DNA from: CAYNEI01 sp964396185
GTDB lineage: Archaea; Thermoplasmatota; SW-10-69-26
Length of the DNA stretch: 64,000 nt
Direction of reading: 5' to 3'
Assembly: GCA_964396185.1 (NCBI GenBank)
Contig: CAYNEI010000001.1
Coordinates: forward strand, 124,001-188,000
Of this stretch, positions 1 to 9,306 are shown in pieces. Position 1 is the stretch's first letter; each line of letters begins with the position of its first letter. A program made the position numbers and the translations under genes. The notes below the pieces were generated by a model, which worked only from the letters and a program-made list of their open reading frames with translations, made no database searches and was not told where the DNA came from.

Positions 1-3000
1 GTAGTTCGCTCCAGAGGTGATCGGGTGGTTGGCCAAGCTGCGCTGGTGCTGGAAGACCAGGGCAGGCACTGGGCCCTCCTTGCCACCGTGCAGGTCGAGC
101 ATGTCACGCAGATCCCCCGTGCTCATCTCGGCCAGCAGCATGGCTTGCACCTCGCCGCGGTCAGCCGTGACCAGGTAGCCCTCCTCGCTGGGCACTTGGC
201 CTGGCAGAGCGGGCTTGGCGAACTCGGGATCCATCTCGATGTCCCCCTCGCCTCCTGCGGGGGCTGGGCCGGAGACATCGTCCATCTCGTGGTCCTCGGT
301 GGCGCGGTAGTCATCCCAGGCCTCGGTCAGATCCGACTCATCGTTGTCCGGGATCCCCTGCTGGACCTGGGCGAGCACGGTCATGCGCGTGTTCTCCTGG
401 CGGGGGAGGTCGACGGGCACCGTGATCTGCTCCTGGGGGGTCCAGGGCAGAAGGATGGTGGATGGGATCGGGGTCGAGCCCACAGCGCGGTTGTTGCGCT
501 GGGTGATGAGCTCGCCGGCCAGCTCGACGGGGGCGCCCGTGGGGTTGGTGAACGTGAGGATCGCGTTGCGTGGCGAACCGGCGGGCGCGCGGTCGGGCGT
601 GATCTCGATCTGGGCCAAGCCGGGCGCCTGGAGCGCTGCGGGGCCGATGATGTCCAGGGTGACGTGGTCGTCGGCCGGGTTGGGGTCGACGAGCTGGCGG
701 CAGGCGAAGCGCTCGTGCTCGGCCAGGTCCTCTAAGTCCGTGGGGCAATCTCCCACGCTCTGGGTGAGCTCCTCTGGGAAGCTTCGCACGTAAACCCGCA
801 TGGAGACGATGTCCTCGGGGACCGCTGGGTCCTCGCGATCGCGCAGCTCGGGGTGGGCATCCCGGATCTCAGCCCAGGGGACCGTGATCGTTGCAGAGCC
901 GCTGCCCTCGTCGGGGTCCACGTCCACGTCCCAGGTGTGGTTGTGCTCCAGGGGGTCTTGGTCCAGGTGGAAGCGGCGCTCGAGGCAGCGCGGGTTGCGG
1001 TGCTCGTCCTCTTCGGGGTTCTCAAGCTCGATGCAGACCCCGACCTCGAGCTCCCAGTTGGCCTGGGACCGGCCGGGTTCCTTGACGTCGATCTTGAGCT
1101 CGGGGATCACATCAGGACCGAGCACGCGCTGGTTGCGGAAGAACGTGGAGCCTACGAGCTCGGCGTCGACGCCGTGGGTGAACCGGGGCTCCATGGTCTG
1201 GACCGCGGTCTCCGCGAGCTCGAAGACCCCCTCGTGGATCGTGTCGTCGGTGAGCCCGCGCAGCGTGGGCTGGTAGGTCTTGGCCTTGGGGGCGGCCAGG
1301 AGCAGCTCTGTCGTGGCGATGCGCATGCTGCCCTCATCGTCCGGCGACCAGATGCGCAGGCCCACCCGTGTGATGTGGCCGGCCAGTGGCGTCAAGTCGG
1401 CGCAGACCGTCCTGTTCGTGGTCGAGCTGTCGACCCGGGCGACGTCACCGGGCAGGGGCCCGACCAGGCGGTTGGCGTTGGCGCCCAGGGGTGTCGGAGC
1501 GCGCTCCTCGTCGCTGTCCGCGCGCAACGGGCTGGTGCAGTCGAAGCTCCAAGGACGAGCATCGTCGGGACCAAGGAGCTTGAGCGGCTCCCAGTCGACG
1601 CGCGCGGGGGCTTGCTCGCCGAAGGCCTCCGTGGACTCCACTGGGATGCCCACGACTTGCACGCGGTTGCCGCTGCCGTTGGCCGTAGCGTTGAACCGGA
1701 GCACGGCGGTGGCGTTGGCCGCGCTGGCCGGATCGTCGCTGCCGTTGCAGTTCGGGTTGTCGTCGTTGGCGCTGGTCTCGAGGCAGCCGCGCACGGCGCG
1801 GATGTCCAGGGTGGTGGCCGTGTCCACGTAGCGGAACGGGTTGGGCAGCCGCTGGTCGTCGTCGCTGCAGCCGGTGCGCTGGACCTCACCGTCGATGGTC
1901 TCGGTGTCCCAAGCGATGCAGCCATCGCGGTCAGGCAGGATGAGGTCCTCGCGGGACTTCTCCTGGTCGTTCTCGTTGACCCACTTGAACCGGTCTTCCT
2001 TGAGCTCGCGCTCCCGCATGAGCGGGGAGATCCACTCCTCTGCATCCGTGAGCTGCCCGAGCTCGGCCTCGGTGGCGGGCGCGATGGTGCGCGCGCTGGA
2101 GCCGCTCCACTGGATGATCTGCACATGGCCGCTATCGCCGCGGCTGGGGTTGGGGCCGGTGGTGCACACGCCCCAGTACCGCGGCACGTTCACGAATTCG
2201 AAGTCGTAGCGGTCCAGGCAGCGGTCACCGTTGTCGCCCACCTCGCGGTCGCCGACCCGGGAGGGGCCCATGGCGACATCGGGGCTGGAGTCGTCGGTGC
2301 CGAACTTGGTGTTGACCTCGCCGATGAACCAGCCGAGGTCCATGGCGTTGGTGTGGTTGGAGTAGCCGTCGAGCGCGAAGATCAAGTGCGCGTTCGTCGG
2401 GAGGGACTTGTGCACCCCGCTCAGGGGGCAGGAGCCGAGCGCTTCCCCCTCGAACTTCGTCTCCTTGGTCCACGGGCGCTGCTGGTCGAGGATCTGCTCG
2501 ATGGCTGGCCGGAGGTCGATCTCGTAGATGACGCGCGTCCAGCCGGTGCGGTGCTCGTCCTGGAGAGCCGTGATGATGCGGCCCGGGAGTCTGGCGGGAT
2601 CACCATCGCCGGTGGGGCCGACGAGCTGGTTGGTGAAGAAGCGCACGGAGGGATCCCAGGTGTCCTCCATGATGCGGCGCTCGAAGGTCTCGACAAGCAT
2701 CTTGGTGGCGCCCTGCTCGACCTGCTCGGCCATGGAGCACCACTCGCCCGTCTTGAGGGGGAGGCGGAGCTCGTGGTGGACGGGATCGTTCTCGTCCGTC
2801 GCCGAGAGGTAGGGTGCGGTGGGGAGCCAGAACGCCCGGCGACCCTCGCTGGGGGGCTCATCGAGCGTGAGCCCGCCGAAGTCGTCCCATGCGTCGGGCG
2901 CGATGCGCTTGGCAGGCCGCATGTCCCCGGCGGCCAGATCCGTGGACCAGGCCCGCACGGGCTCGTTGTGCTCTCCGGTGATGGCGGGGACGGCCTCGCC

Positions 3001-6000
3001 AGCGCGGGCGCCAGCGTGGCTGGAGGCAAGCACCTGGTCGGGGCTCACAGCCGTGTGGAACGGATGCGTGGTGTCCCGGCGGTCCACGGCCTCGGAGCGC
3101 TCGGACCAGTTGACCGCGACACCGTCGAACCCGGTCTCCAGGTCGATGGTGCCGTTGAGCATGAGCGCGGAGACGGGCGAGGCCACCAGGTCGAGCTGGC
3201 CGTCCAGCGGCAGGTCCTCGCGGGCCTGGCTGGGCACGCGCAGCCCGTCGCCGAAGCGTGGCTGGGGGGTCAGCGTCCAGTGGTCGTAGTCGCCGGCCTG
3301 GCCGGTGATAGCCTGCTGGGTGAGCACGAGGAGGCGGTCGCCGCCTTGAGCGATCAGCGTGGCCTCGGACGAGCGGGATGCAGCCGGGTTCTCGGCTGTG
3401 GCCGTGACCAGCACGGTCTGGCTGCCTGCATCGCGCGGCGTGATGAGCACCCTGGCGGTGGCGTTCTTTCCTGGCAGCAGCAGCGGGATCGGCTCGTCTG
3501 CGAGCCGCTCGGTGCCAGCCGGGTCCAGGGCCACGGTGACGGTGACGTTGCGAAGCGGCACGTTGCCCTTGTTCTCCACGAGCACCGGGATCGGGATCTC
3601 GTCTCCCGTGATGGCCGTGCGCGGCGGATCGATGTCGCTGACCACCAGGCGCGGGAGCGACCGCGTGAGGCCCGTGAGACGGACCACGTTGTCGCCGGGA
3701 TTGGGGTCGTCGGTGGCCACGGGGGCCTCGAGGACCTCGAAGGTGACTGGGAGTACGCGCTGGCCGAAGGGAACGCCGGCCTGGCGGAACAGGACCAGGG
3801 CCACGTAGGTGCCGGCCTCGAGGTCCTCGAAGACGACGCGGCCGGTCTCGGAGCCCTTCTGCTCGAGGTTGCCGTCGCTGGTGGGCACGCGCACGGTCCA
3901 GAACGGTCGATCGCTGTTGGACGCGACGTTGATGACGACACGGCTACCTGGCGCGCTGGCGGTCACCTTCGCGGTGACCTCCGCGCCCTGCTCCTTAGCC
4001 ATGCCCTTGGGGGCCGGCGAGAGGAACGTTTCCGGGGCCTTCTGGCCCCAGGGGTCCTCCAGGGTCGCCTTGACCACCGCATCAAGGGGCTCGATGTCCA
4101 CGTTGCGCTGGACCGTGATCTCGGTCCAGCTCACGGTGATGTCGCCGGAATAGCTGTCCTGGATGGTGGTCTCGAGACCCTGGCCCTCCACCACGAGGGT
4201 GTACTCACCAGGGAGCTCCACCGGGATCGACAGCTCCTCGTCGGTATCGCCGTTGTCGACGTTCATGGCACCGATCTCTTCGCCTTGCGGGTCGATGACG
4301 CGGAAGGTGAGCCGGGTGGCACCACTGTCCTCCGGGATCGTGGCCGTGACGTCGACGAGGGCCTCGTCTTCGTTGACGTCGAAGAAGTACTCCTTGTGGT
4401 AGAACGGGTCGGGGACGACCTCGCCGATGGGGGTGATGGAGGAGCGGGTCTCCAGCTCCGCGCGGTCGGCGGGGTTGCGCGTGCCCTCAGCGGTGATGGA
4501 GAGCTGGTTCGTGCGTACCCTCACATCGCTGCGCTCCCCGATGATCTCGTGGTCGAAGTTGCGCCTGAGATCGTCGCCGCAGTCGTCGCCGTCTACGCCG
4601 GTGGCGCGGATCACGAGGCTGCCGTCGTCCATGCGCGTGGTGGGCAGGAGCTCGGGCGCCTCGCTGATGGGCTGACCTGGCCCGGTCTGCACGGTGAGCC
4701 GGCGCTCGAAGCGGTCGAGCTCCTCGTCGGGGGCCTCCCAGCCAAGCGAGCTGGTCTCGAAGACCATCTGCTTGCCTGGTGGCAGGCCTGGGAGCCCGGT
4801 GTCCGGGTCCTGGAGCGCGATGGGTACCACGGTGGGCGGGATGACGTCCCCGTGGCTGTCCTCGGCCACGCACCCGTCGTTGTCCAGGATGACGCGGCGC
4901 ACGGTGGCCTCCTGGAGGGTCGAGGCGCCGGTGTTGTTCACGATGAGCTTGAAGCGCTCCTCGACGCCTGGCGCGATGAAGGGGGCCGGGTCGTGGTCGG
5001 CAGCGAGGTCCAGGGGCGGGGCGCCCTCGCGCACGTTCCAGTCATCGACGCGGAGCTGCCCGGCCGAGCGGGCGTGTTTGGCCAGGCCCATGGCGTGGAT
5101 CTCAAGGACCACACGCTGGCCCTGGAAGGGGGTGAGGTCGAACTGCACGTCCGTCCAGTTCGTCGGCAGCGCGAAGACGGGCTCGTCGTGGCCGAAGACG
5201 AGCTCGGTGGGCACGCAGGCGTTGGTGGGATCCGGGACGAGGAAGCTCGCGGAGCCCCCGAATTCCGTTTGGAAGCAGTCCGCCAGGAGGGCGGCGTCGA
5301 AGTTCACGTCCGTGAGCTCCCTGAAATCGGCTTGCTTGACGATGGCGGGCGGGGTCTGGTGAGTGGCTGTCCCGTTGAACAGCACGGGCACGTTGCCGTC
5401 CTCGACCTCGCTGCAGTTGTCGTAGCCGCCCAGGGGCTCGATGGTCTCGGCGGGGCCAAGGCTTCCATCGGCAAGCACGGGCCGGGCGCGGACGTTCCAG
5501 CCCACGCGCGTGTAGACGGTGCCGTTGGTGGAATCCTCCTCTTTGTCGCATGCCTTGCCGACCGCGTCGGGGAGCTGGGATAATCGCGTGTGCATCTCTG
5601 AGACGGGAGAGGCGTAGCCGCTGAGATCGAGCACCGGGCTCTGGAGAACGCCGTAGGTCACGGGGTCGTCGGTTCGGATGGACACGCGGCCACTGGGGTG
5701 GACGTGCTTGACCGGGGTGGTTGAGGCTGACTCGGCCTTGAAGTGATCGTGGGTCTGGGTGAACTCGGACGGCCTGTCGTCGCCCAGGGCTGTGCCCCTC
5801 CAGACGAACGCGCCGGGAGCCACGCTGTCCGGGTTGCCGCCCAGGGGTTCGAAGTTCCAGGGGAGCGTGAGGTTCTCGCTGGCCGGGAGGAAGCCCCAGC
5901 CCTGGATGCCCGTGGGGGGCAGGGCACTGGTCGGCTTGCTGCACGCGTACGAGGCGGTCAGCGGCGCATCGCACAGGCGCTCCATGCGGATCTCGACGCC

Positions 6001-9000
6001 GGCGCGCTCGTGCTGTACCGTCATGTTGTCCACGGTCCACACGGGCACGGCATCGGGGGACCAGCCCAGCTCGGGCCGGGTCTTGATGAACGGATCCTGC
6101 TTGCAGACGACGACCGTGTTGTCAGCACTGGAGCAAGCGTTCGGGTTGAGGGTACCGGTGGCGGCCCGGGCTTCCAGCTCGGGGCGCACGCGCTCAGGTC
6201 GCTCGGTGACCGCTGCGCTGGCGAGCACGTCCTCGAAGTTGCTCACGGTCTCCAGATCGAAGACGACGTAGAACTTGCCCTCGCGGATGGCTTCCGTGGC
6301 GATCCCCGTCTCAAGGGCGCCTGGACCTTGGTTCTTGAGGATCGCTTGCCGGATGACCTCGGTGGCCGTGAGCTCGATGTGCTCCCAGCCTGAAGGCTCG
6401 GTGAACTCGACAGCGTCCACGGCCCCCTGAAGCTCACGGAGCGCCAACGCGTGGGCGCTCACATCATCCTCGGGGAGCGCGCAGTCCACGAAGGCGGGCT
6501 CAGACGGGCACCCCTCCTCCACGGTGCGCACGTACCCCGGTGCGCCGCAGATGTTGACCGGCTGGCCCGGCTCGCTCACGATGCCGGTGTCGTCAAGGCC
6601 CTCCAGGATCCCGATGACGCCGCTGAGCTCCTCGAGGCCCAGGATCTGGCAGGCATCTCCCGGGACCTCGCGGATGCCGGGGATCTCGAAGACCTGGTCG
6701 AGCAGGGCGTCCAGGTTGGCTTGCCCTACCACCTCTTCGACCGCAGCGCGCAGGGTCGCATTCGGGATACCCTCGATGGTGACGTTCTGGACCTCGCGGA
6801 AAGCATCCACCAGGTCGGTGTCGTTCTGGGTGGGCACGATGAAGGCGCGGGCCCGGCTGCCGGTGCCGAGATCCTCGGCCAGGGAGTCGTAGAGGGCCTT
6901 GGTTGCGTGGTCGAACTCGACGCTGAGCTCATCACCAGGCTCCCAGCGCTCGGAGAGCACCTCGCTTGGATCAAGCTCGTAGGCGATGAGGTGGTGCTGG
7001 CGCACCTGCCACGTCTCAGGCACGGCGACCAGGCCCGTCTCATCCGGCAGATCGAAGCCTGCCTTGCCATCCACCAGGGAGGCGCAGAGAGCATCACCGA
7101 CGAGTGGGACGTCGTTGACTGGGCCGATGCCCACTGTGGTCTGGTCGCAATCCTCGCCGAGGCCGACGAACGCGTGGTCGGCGAAGCCGCTGACGTCGCG
7201 GCTCGCGTCGATCTGGAGGTCCGCGCCGCTCGTGGCCAAAGCGCTTTCGCCCTGGAGCACGAACCGCGTCTCCGGCCCGCGGAAGCTGTCCAGCAGGTCC
7301 TGGGTGTATGTGCCCTCGGGTGTCTCGAAGGTGCCGTTGGGCAGCAGCGAGGTGGGGCCCTCCTTGACGCCGGTGACCTCCTCGGTGAGCGCGGGCGGGG
7401 CTGCCGTGTCGAAGGGCACGACCACGCTGGCCTGTGCCCCTGGGTCCACGGGGGTCTCGAGCACCAGCGCCCAGACGCCGGGCTCCGGGAGCTGCACGTC
7501 GAAGCCGACGTTGGCCTCCGGTGAGACAGCGCCCAGCACGTTGACGTCGCGGCTGTGGGGGACCGTGGTCCGGCCCACCTCGCCCAACGAGATAGCCTCG
7601 TCTGCCCGGGGCAGGCGCGTGATGCGATCGATGGGGATCAGGGTCCCTTGGACCGGGACGGAGAGCGGCGTGTTGCCGCGGTTCTCGATGGTGGCGTTGA
7701 AGCTGGCTGTACCATCCTCGACCCCCTCGGCGGCCACGGAGAGATCGATGTCCGTGAGCTCCTCGATCGTGGTGGTCACGGTGGCTTCGTTGTTGAGCTG
7801 GTACGGGTCGCTGGGGATGGGCGTGCCGGGGGCCTGGCCCGGGGGCACGATCTCGGCCGTGATGTTCAGCTCGCCGAACGCGTCGGCAGGGAAGGAGATC
7901 GTGGTGACGTTGCGCTCCACGGGCTCAAGGGCCGGGATGGCCACGCGTCGCTCCATCTCGCCGCTGCGCACCACGAGGTCCACGGGGTTGCTGGTCAGCC
8001 GGCCGAGGTTGACGACCTGGACCTCTGCTGGCACTTGGCCTTTGGGGAACGAGGAGTCGTGCGTCGGGTGCTCGATGAGCACGGCGATGTCCGTGGGGGG
8101 TCCAGTGTACTCGAGCCCGAAGGCGTCGATCCACCAGCCGCCGTCCTTGGTCGTGATGCCGGGTCCACCTGTGGCGTGCAGGCGGATCTCGACGCTCTCA
8201 CCCGCGTACGGGGCAAGATCGAACCAGTGCTCGACGAACTCGGGGTTCTGGCTCCCGGCAGGCGCGCTGGTACCGATGAACCCGCGGCCTTCGCCTCGGA
8301 TCACACCGGGGTAGCCGTAGAACTGGGTCGCCCCTGTGGCGAAGCTGCTCGTGTCGATGTTGACCTGGATGCCCTCCGTGCGGGCGGTCCCCTCCTTGGA
8401 TCCGGGGTGCGTGGTGACCCAGAGCAGGCTCTCGCAGAACTTGGCCCACTCGGAAGGCCTGCTCTCTTCGCCGAGGTCCATGTCCTCGTCGCTGCCAGGG
8501 GAGGTGAACGGGAAGACGCCGACGCTCCCCCGACCGCGCTCGGCCTGGAAGTTGGAGGCTGCACCGCAGAGGATCTTCTCGCCGTCGGCGCGCGTGGCGT
8601 ATGCAGCCACCGGGTCCAGGCGCGTCCACGAGTCGCCGGGGGTGCGCACCTCGAGCCAGCCACCGTCGCGGCCGTGGATGGACGCGGGGTCCTCGAACTG
8701 GTAGGCGTGACGCATGGTGAGATGCAGCGCGCCAGCGCCAGCACGCAGGGTGGGGACGTCGATCTCCTGGGTGCCCATGATGAGGTTGCGGCAGACTTGG
8801 CGCAGCGGCATGGCCCCTGTGTCCAGGAAGCCTGGCCACGCCGAGCAGGTGCCCATAAGCCGGCCAGCCGTCTCGGGGCTAACCCCCTCCTCACGCAGGG
8901 CGTTGACCACGCCGTTGAGCGTGTCGTCGGCCGAGCCGTCGGCTGCCAGGTGACCGGTGGGGAGCGTGGGGGAGCGCAGCGTGGCCCGGGTCCCGGAGCG

Positions 9001-9306
9001 GTACGAGCCGTCGCCCCAGGCGGTCACGCAACCGTCCTCGCTGCCAGCGAACGTGGTGTTCGTCCATCCCGTGCGGCCCTGGAGGATCTGGCCGAACCAG
9101 TCCTCCAGCGGGCAGTCCCAGGAGCGGATCGTGGTCGTGGCACGCGTGTTGTTCAGGGTCTCCAGCGGCAGCTCGTCCACGGCCTCGCCGGCGTCCGGGA
9201 TCTCCTCGTCGGGGTCGGGCAGGGTGTCGTCGTCGACTTGAGCCACAGCCGTCGGTGGCACGACCGAGAGCATCATGAAGGCCAGCAGAAGCGAGAGGGC
9301 TCTCAT
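1..9306 (-). CDS. Giant secreted multidomain surface protein (C-terminus outside window)
   Basis: An unbroken frame of 3102 codons starts at ATG 9306-9304 and leaves the window at its left edge. The ATG overlaps the stop of the upstream giant gene (ATGA), and GGAGGTGG sits at 9312-9319, so the two genes are probably translationally coupled. The N-terminus is a clear Sec signal peptide (MRALSLLLAFMMLSVVPPTA). Beta-sandwich modules follow: residues about 150-400 end in DGGWWIDAFGLEY (388-400), resembling MAM/jelly-roll modules of secreted metalloproteases; a second such module ends at QLRVDDWNV (about 1417-1425). CARDB-like or Ig-like segments lie near 405-490, 510-600 and 1885-1975 (RLVVSDIDPP, VENKGNVPLRNVTV), and a PPC-like segment near 1635-1725. 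N-x-S/T sequons are frequent. I see no catalytic motif. Inference: a cell-surface structural or adhesive protein that works with its coupled partner. The long plus-strand frames opposite it are GC-rich shadows. Confidence 0.85.
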   Translation of the reverse strand, partial: MRALSLLLAFMMLSVVPPTAVAQVDDDTLPDPDEEIPDAGEAVDELPLETLNNTRATTTIRSWDCPLEDWFGQILQGRTGWTNTTFAGSEDGCVTAWGDGSYRSGTRATLRSPTLPTGHLAADGSADDTLNGVVNALREEGVSPETAGRLMGTCSAWPGFLDTGAMPLRQVCRNLIMGTQEIDVPTLRAGAGALHLTMRHAYQFEDPASIHGRDGGWLEVRTPGDSWTRLDPVAAYATRADGEKILCGAASNFQAERGRGSVGVFPFTSPGSDEDMDLGEESRPSEWAKFCESLLWVTTHPGSKEGTARTEGIQVNIDTSSFATGATQFYGYPGVIRGEGRGFIGTSAPAGSQNPEFVEHWFDLAPYAGESVEIRLHATGGPGITTKDGGWWIDAFGLEYTGPPTDIAVLIEHPTHDSSFPKGQVPAEVQVVNLGRLTSNPVDLVVRSGEMERRVAIPALEPVERNVTTISFPADAFGELNITAEIVPPGQAPGTPIPSDPYQLNNEATVTTTIEELTDIDLSVAAEGVEDGTASFNATIENRGNTPLSVPVQGTLIPIDRITRLPRADEAISLGEVGRTTVPHSRDVNVLGAVSPEANVGFDVQLPEPGVWALVLETPVDPGAQASVVVPFDTAAPPALTEEVTGVKEGPTSLLPNGTFETPEGTYTQDLLDSFRGPETRFVLQGESALATSGADLQIDASRDVSGFADHAFVGLGEDCDQTTVGIGPVNDVPLVGDALCASLVDGKAGFDLPDETGLVAVPETWQVRQHHLIAYELDPSEVLSERWEPGDELSVEFDHATKALYDSLAEDLGTGSRARAFIVPTQNDTDLVDAFREVQNVTIEGIPNATLRAAVEEVVGQANLDALLDQVFEIPGIREVPGDACQILGLEELSGVIGILEGLDDTGIVSEPGQPVNICGAPGYVRTVEEGCPSEPAFVDCALPEDDVSAHALALRELQGAVDAVEFTEPSGWEHIELTATEVIRQAILKNQGPGALETGIATEAIREGKFYVVFDLETVSNFEDVLASAAVTERPERVRPELEARAATGTLNPNACSSADNTVVVCKQDPFIKTRPELGWSPDAVPVWTVDNMTVQHERAGVEIRMERLCDAPLTASYACSKPTSALPPTGIQGWGFLPASENLTLPWNFEPLGGNPDSVAPGAFVWRGTALGDDRPSEFTQTHDHFKAESASTTPVKHVHPSGRVSIRTDDPVTYGVLQSPVLDLSGYASPVSEMHTRLSQLPDAVGKACDKEEDSTNGTVYTRVGWNVRARPVLADGSLGPAETIEPLGGYDNCSEVEDGNVPVLFNGTATHQTPPAIVKQADFRELTDVNFDAALLADCFQTEFGGSASFLVPDPTNACVPTELVFGHDEPVFALPTNWTDVQFDLTPFQGQRVVLEIHAMGLAKHARSAGQLRVDDWNVREGAPPLDLAADHDPAPFIAPGVEERFKLIVNNTGASTLQEATVRRVILDNDGCVAEDSHGDVIPPTVVPIALQDPDTGLPGLPPGKQMVFETSSLGWEAPDEELDRFERRLTVQTGPGQPISEAPELLPTTRMDDGSLVIRATGVDGDDCGDDLRRNFDHEIIGERSDVRVRTNQLSITAEGTRNPADRAELETRSSITPIGEVVPDPFYHKEYFFDVNEDEALVDVTATIPEDSGATRLTFRVIDPQGEEIGAMNVDNGDTDEELSIPVELPGEYTLVVEGQGLETTIQDSYSGDITVSWTEITVQRNVDIEPLDAVVKATLEDPWGQKAPETFLSPAPKGMAKEQGAEVTAKVTASAPGSRVVINVASNSDRPFWTVRVPTSDGNLEQKGSETGRVVFEDLEAGTYVALVLFRQAGVPFGQRVLPVTFEVLEAPVATDDPNPGDNVVRLTGLTRSLPRLVVSDIDPPRTAITGDEIPIPVLVENKGNVPLRNVTVTVALDPAGTERLADEPIPLLLPGKNATARVLITPRDAGSQTVLVTATAENPAASRSSEATLIAQGGDRLLVLTQQAITGQAGDYDHWTLTPQPRFGDGLRVPSQAREDLPLDGQLDLVASPVSALMLNGTIDLETGFDGVAVNWSERSEAVDRRDTTHPFHTAVSPDQVLASSHAGARAGEAVPAITGEHNEPVRAWSTDLAAGDMRPAKRIAPDAWDDFGGLTLDEPPSEGRRAFWLPTAPYLSATDENDPVHHELRLPLKTGEWCSMAEQVEQGATKMLVETFERRIMEDTWDPSVRFFTNQLVGPTGDGDPARLPGRIITALQDEHRTGWTRVIYEIDLRPAIEQILDQQRPWTKETKFEGEALGSCPLSGVHKSLPTNAHLIFALDGYSNHTNAMDLGWFIGEVNTKFGTDDSSPDVAMGPSRVGDREVGDNGDRCLDRYDFEFVNVPRYWGVCTTGPNPSRGDSGHVQIIQWSGSSARTIAPATEAELGQLTDAEEWISPLMRERELKEDRFKWVNENDQEKSREDLILPDRDGCIAWDTETIDGEVQRTGCSDDDQRLPNPFRYVDTATTLDIRAVRGCLETSANDDNPNCNGSDDPASAANATAVLRFNATANGSGNRVQVVGIPVESTEAFGEQAPARVDWEPLKLLGPDDARPWSFDCTSPLRADSDEERAPTPLGANANRLVGPLPGDVARVDSSTTNRTVCADLTPLAGHITRVGLRIWSPDDEGSMRIATTELLLAAPKAKTYQPTLRGLTDDTIHEGVFELAETAVQTMEPRFTHGVDAELVGSTFFRNQRVLGPDVIPELKIDVKEPGRSQANWELEVGVCIELENPEEDEHRNPRCLERRFHLDQDPLEHNHTWDVDVDPDEGSGSATITVPWAEIRDAHPELRDREDPAVPEDIVSMRVYVRSFPEELTQSVGDCPTDLEDLAEHERFACRQLVDPNPADDHVTLDIIGPAALQAPGLAQIEITPDRAPAGSPRNAILTFTNPTGAPVELAGELITQRNNRAVGSTPIPSTILLPWTPQEQITVPVDLPRQENTRMTVLAQVQQGIPDNDESDLTEAWDDYRATEDHEMDDVSGPAPAGGEGDIEMDPEFAKPALPGQVPSEEGYLVTADRGEVQAMLLAEMSTGDLRDMLDLHGGKEGPVPALVFQHQRSLANHPITSGANY

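Noticed and set aside
853..5583. Plus-strand frame of 1576 codons opposite the giant gene
   Set aside because: It is antisense to a continuous 3102-codon frame with signal peptide and recognisable domains; its translation is a valine/aspartate/glycine/leucine-rich product typical of GC-rich shadows. Several other plus-strand frames at 5743-12098 fall for the same reason.
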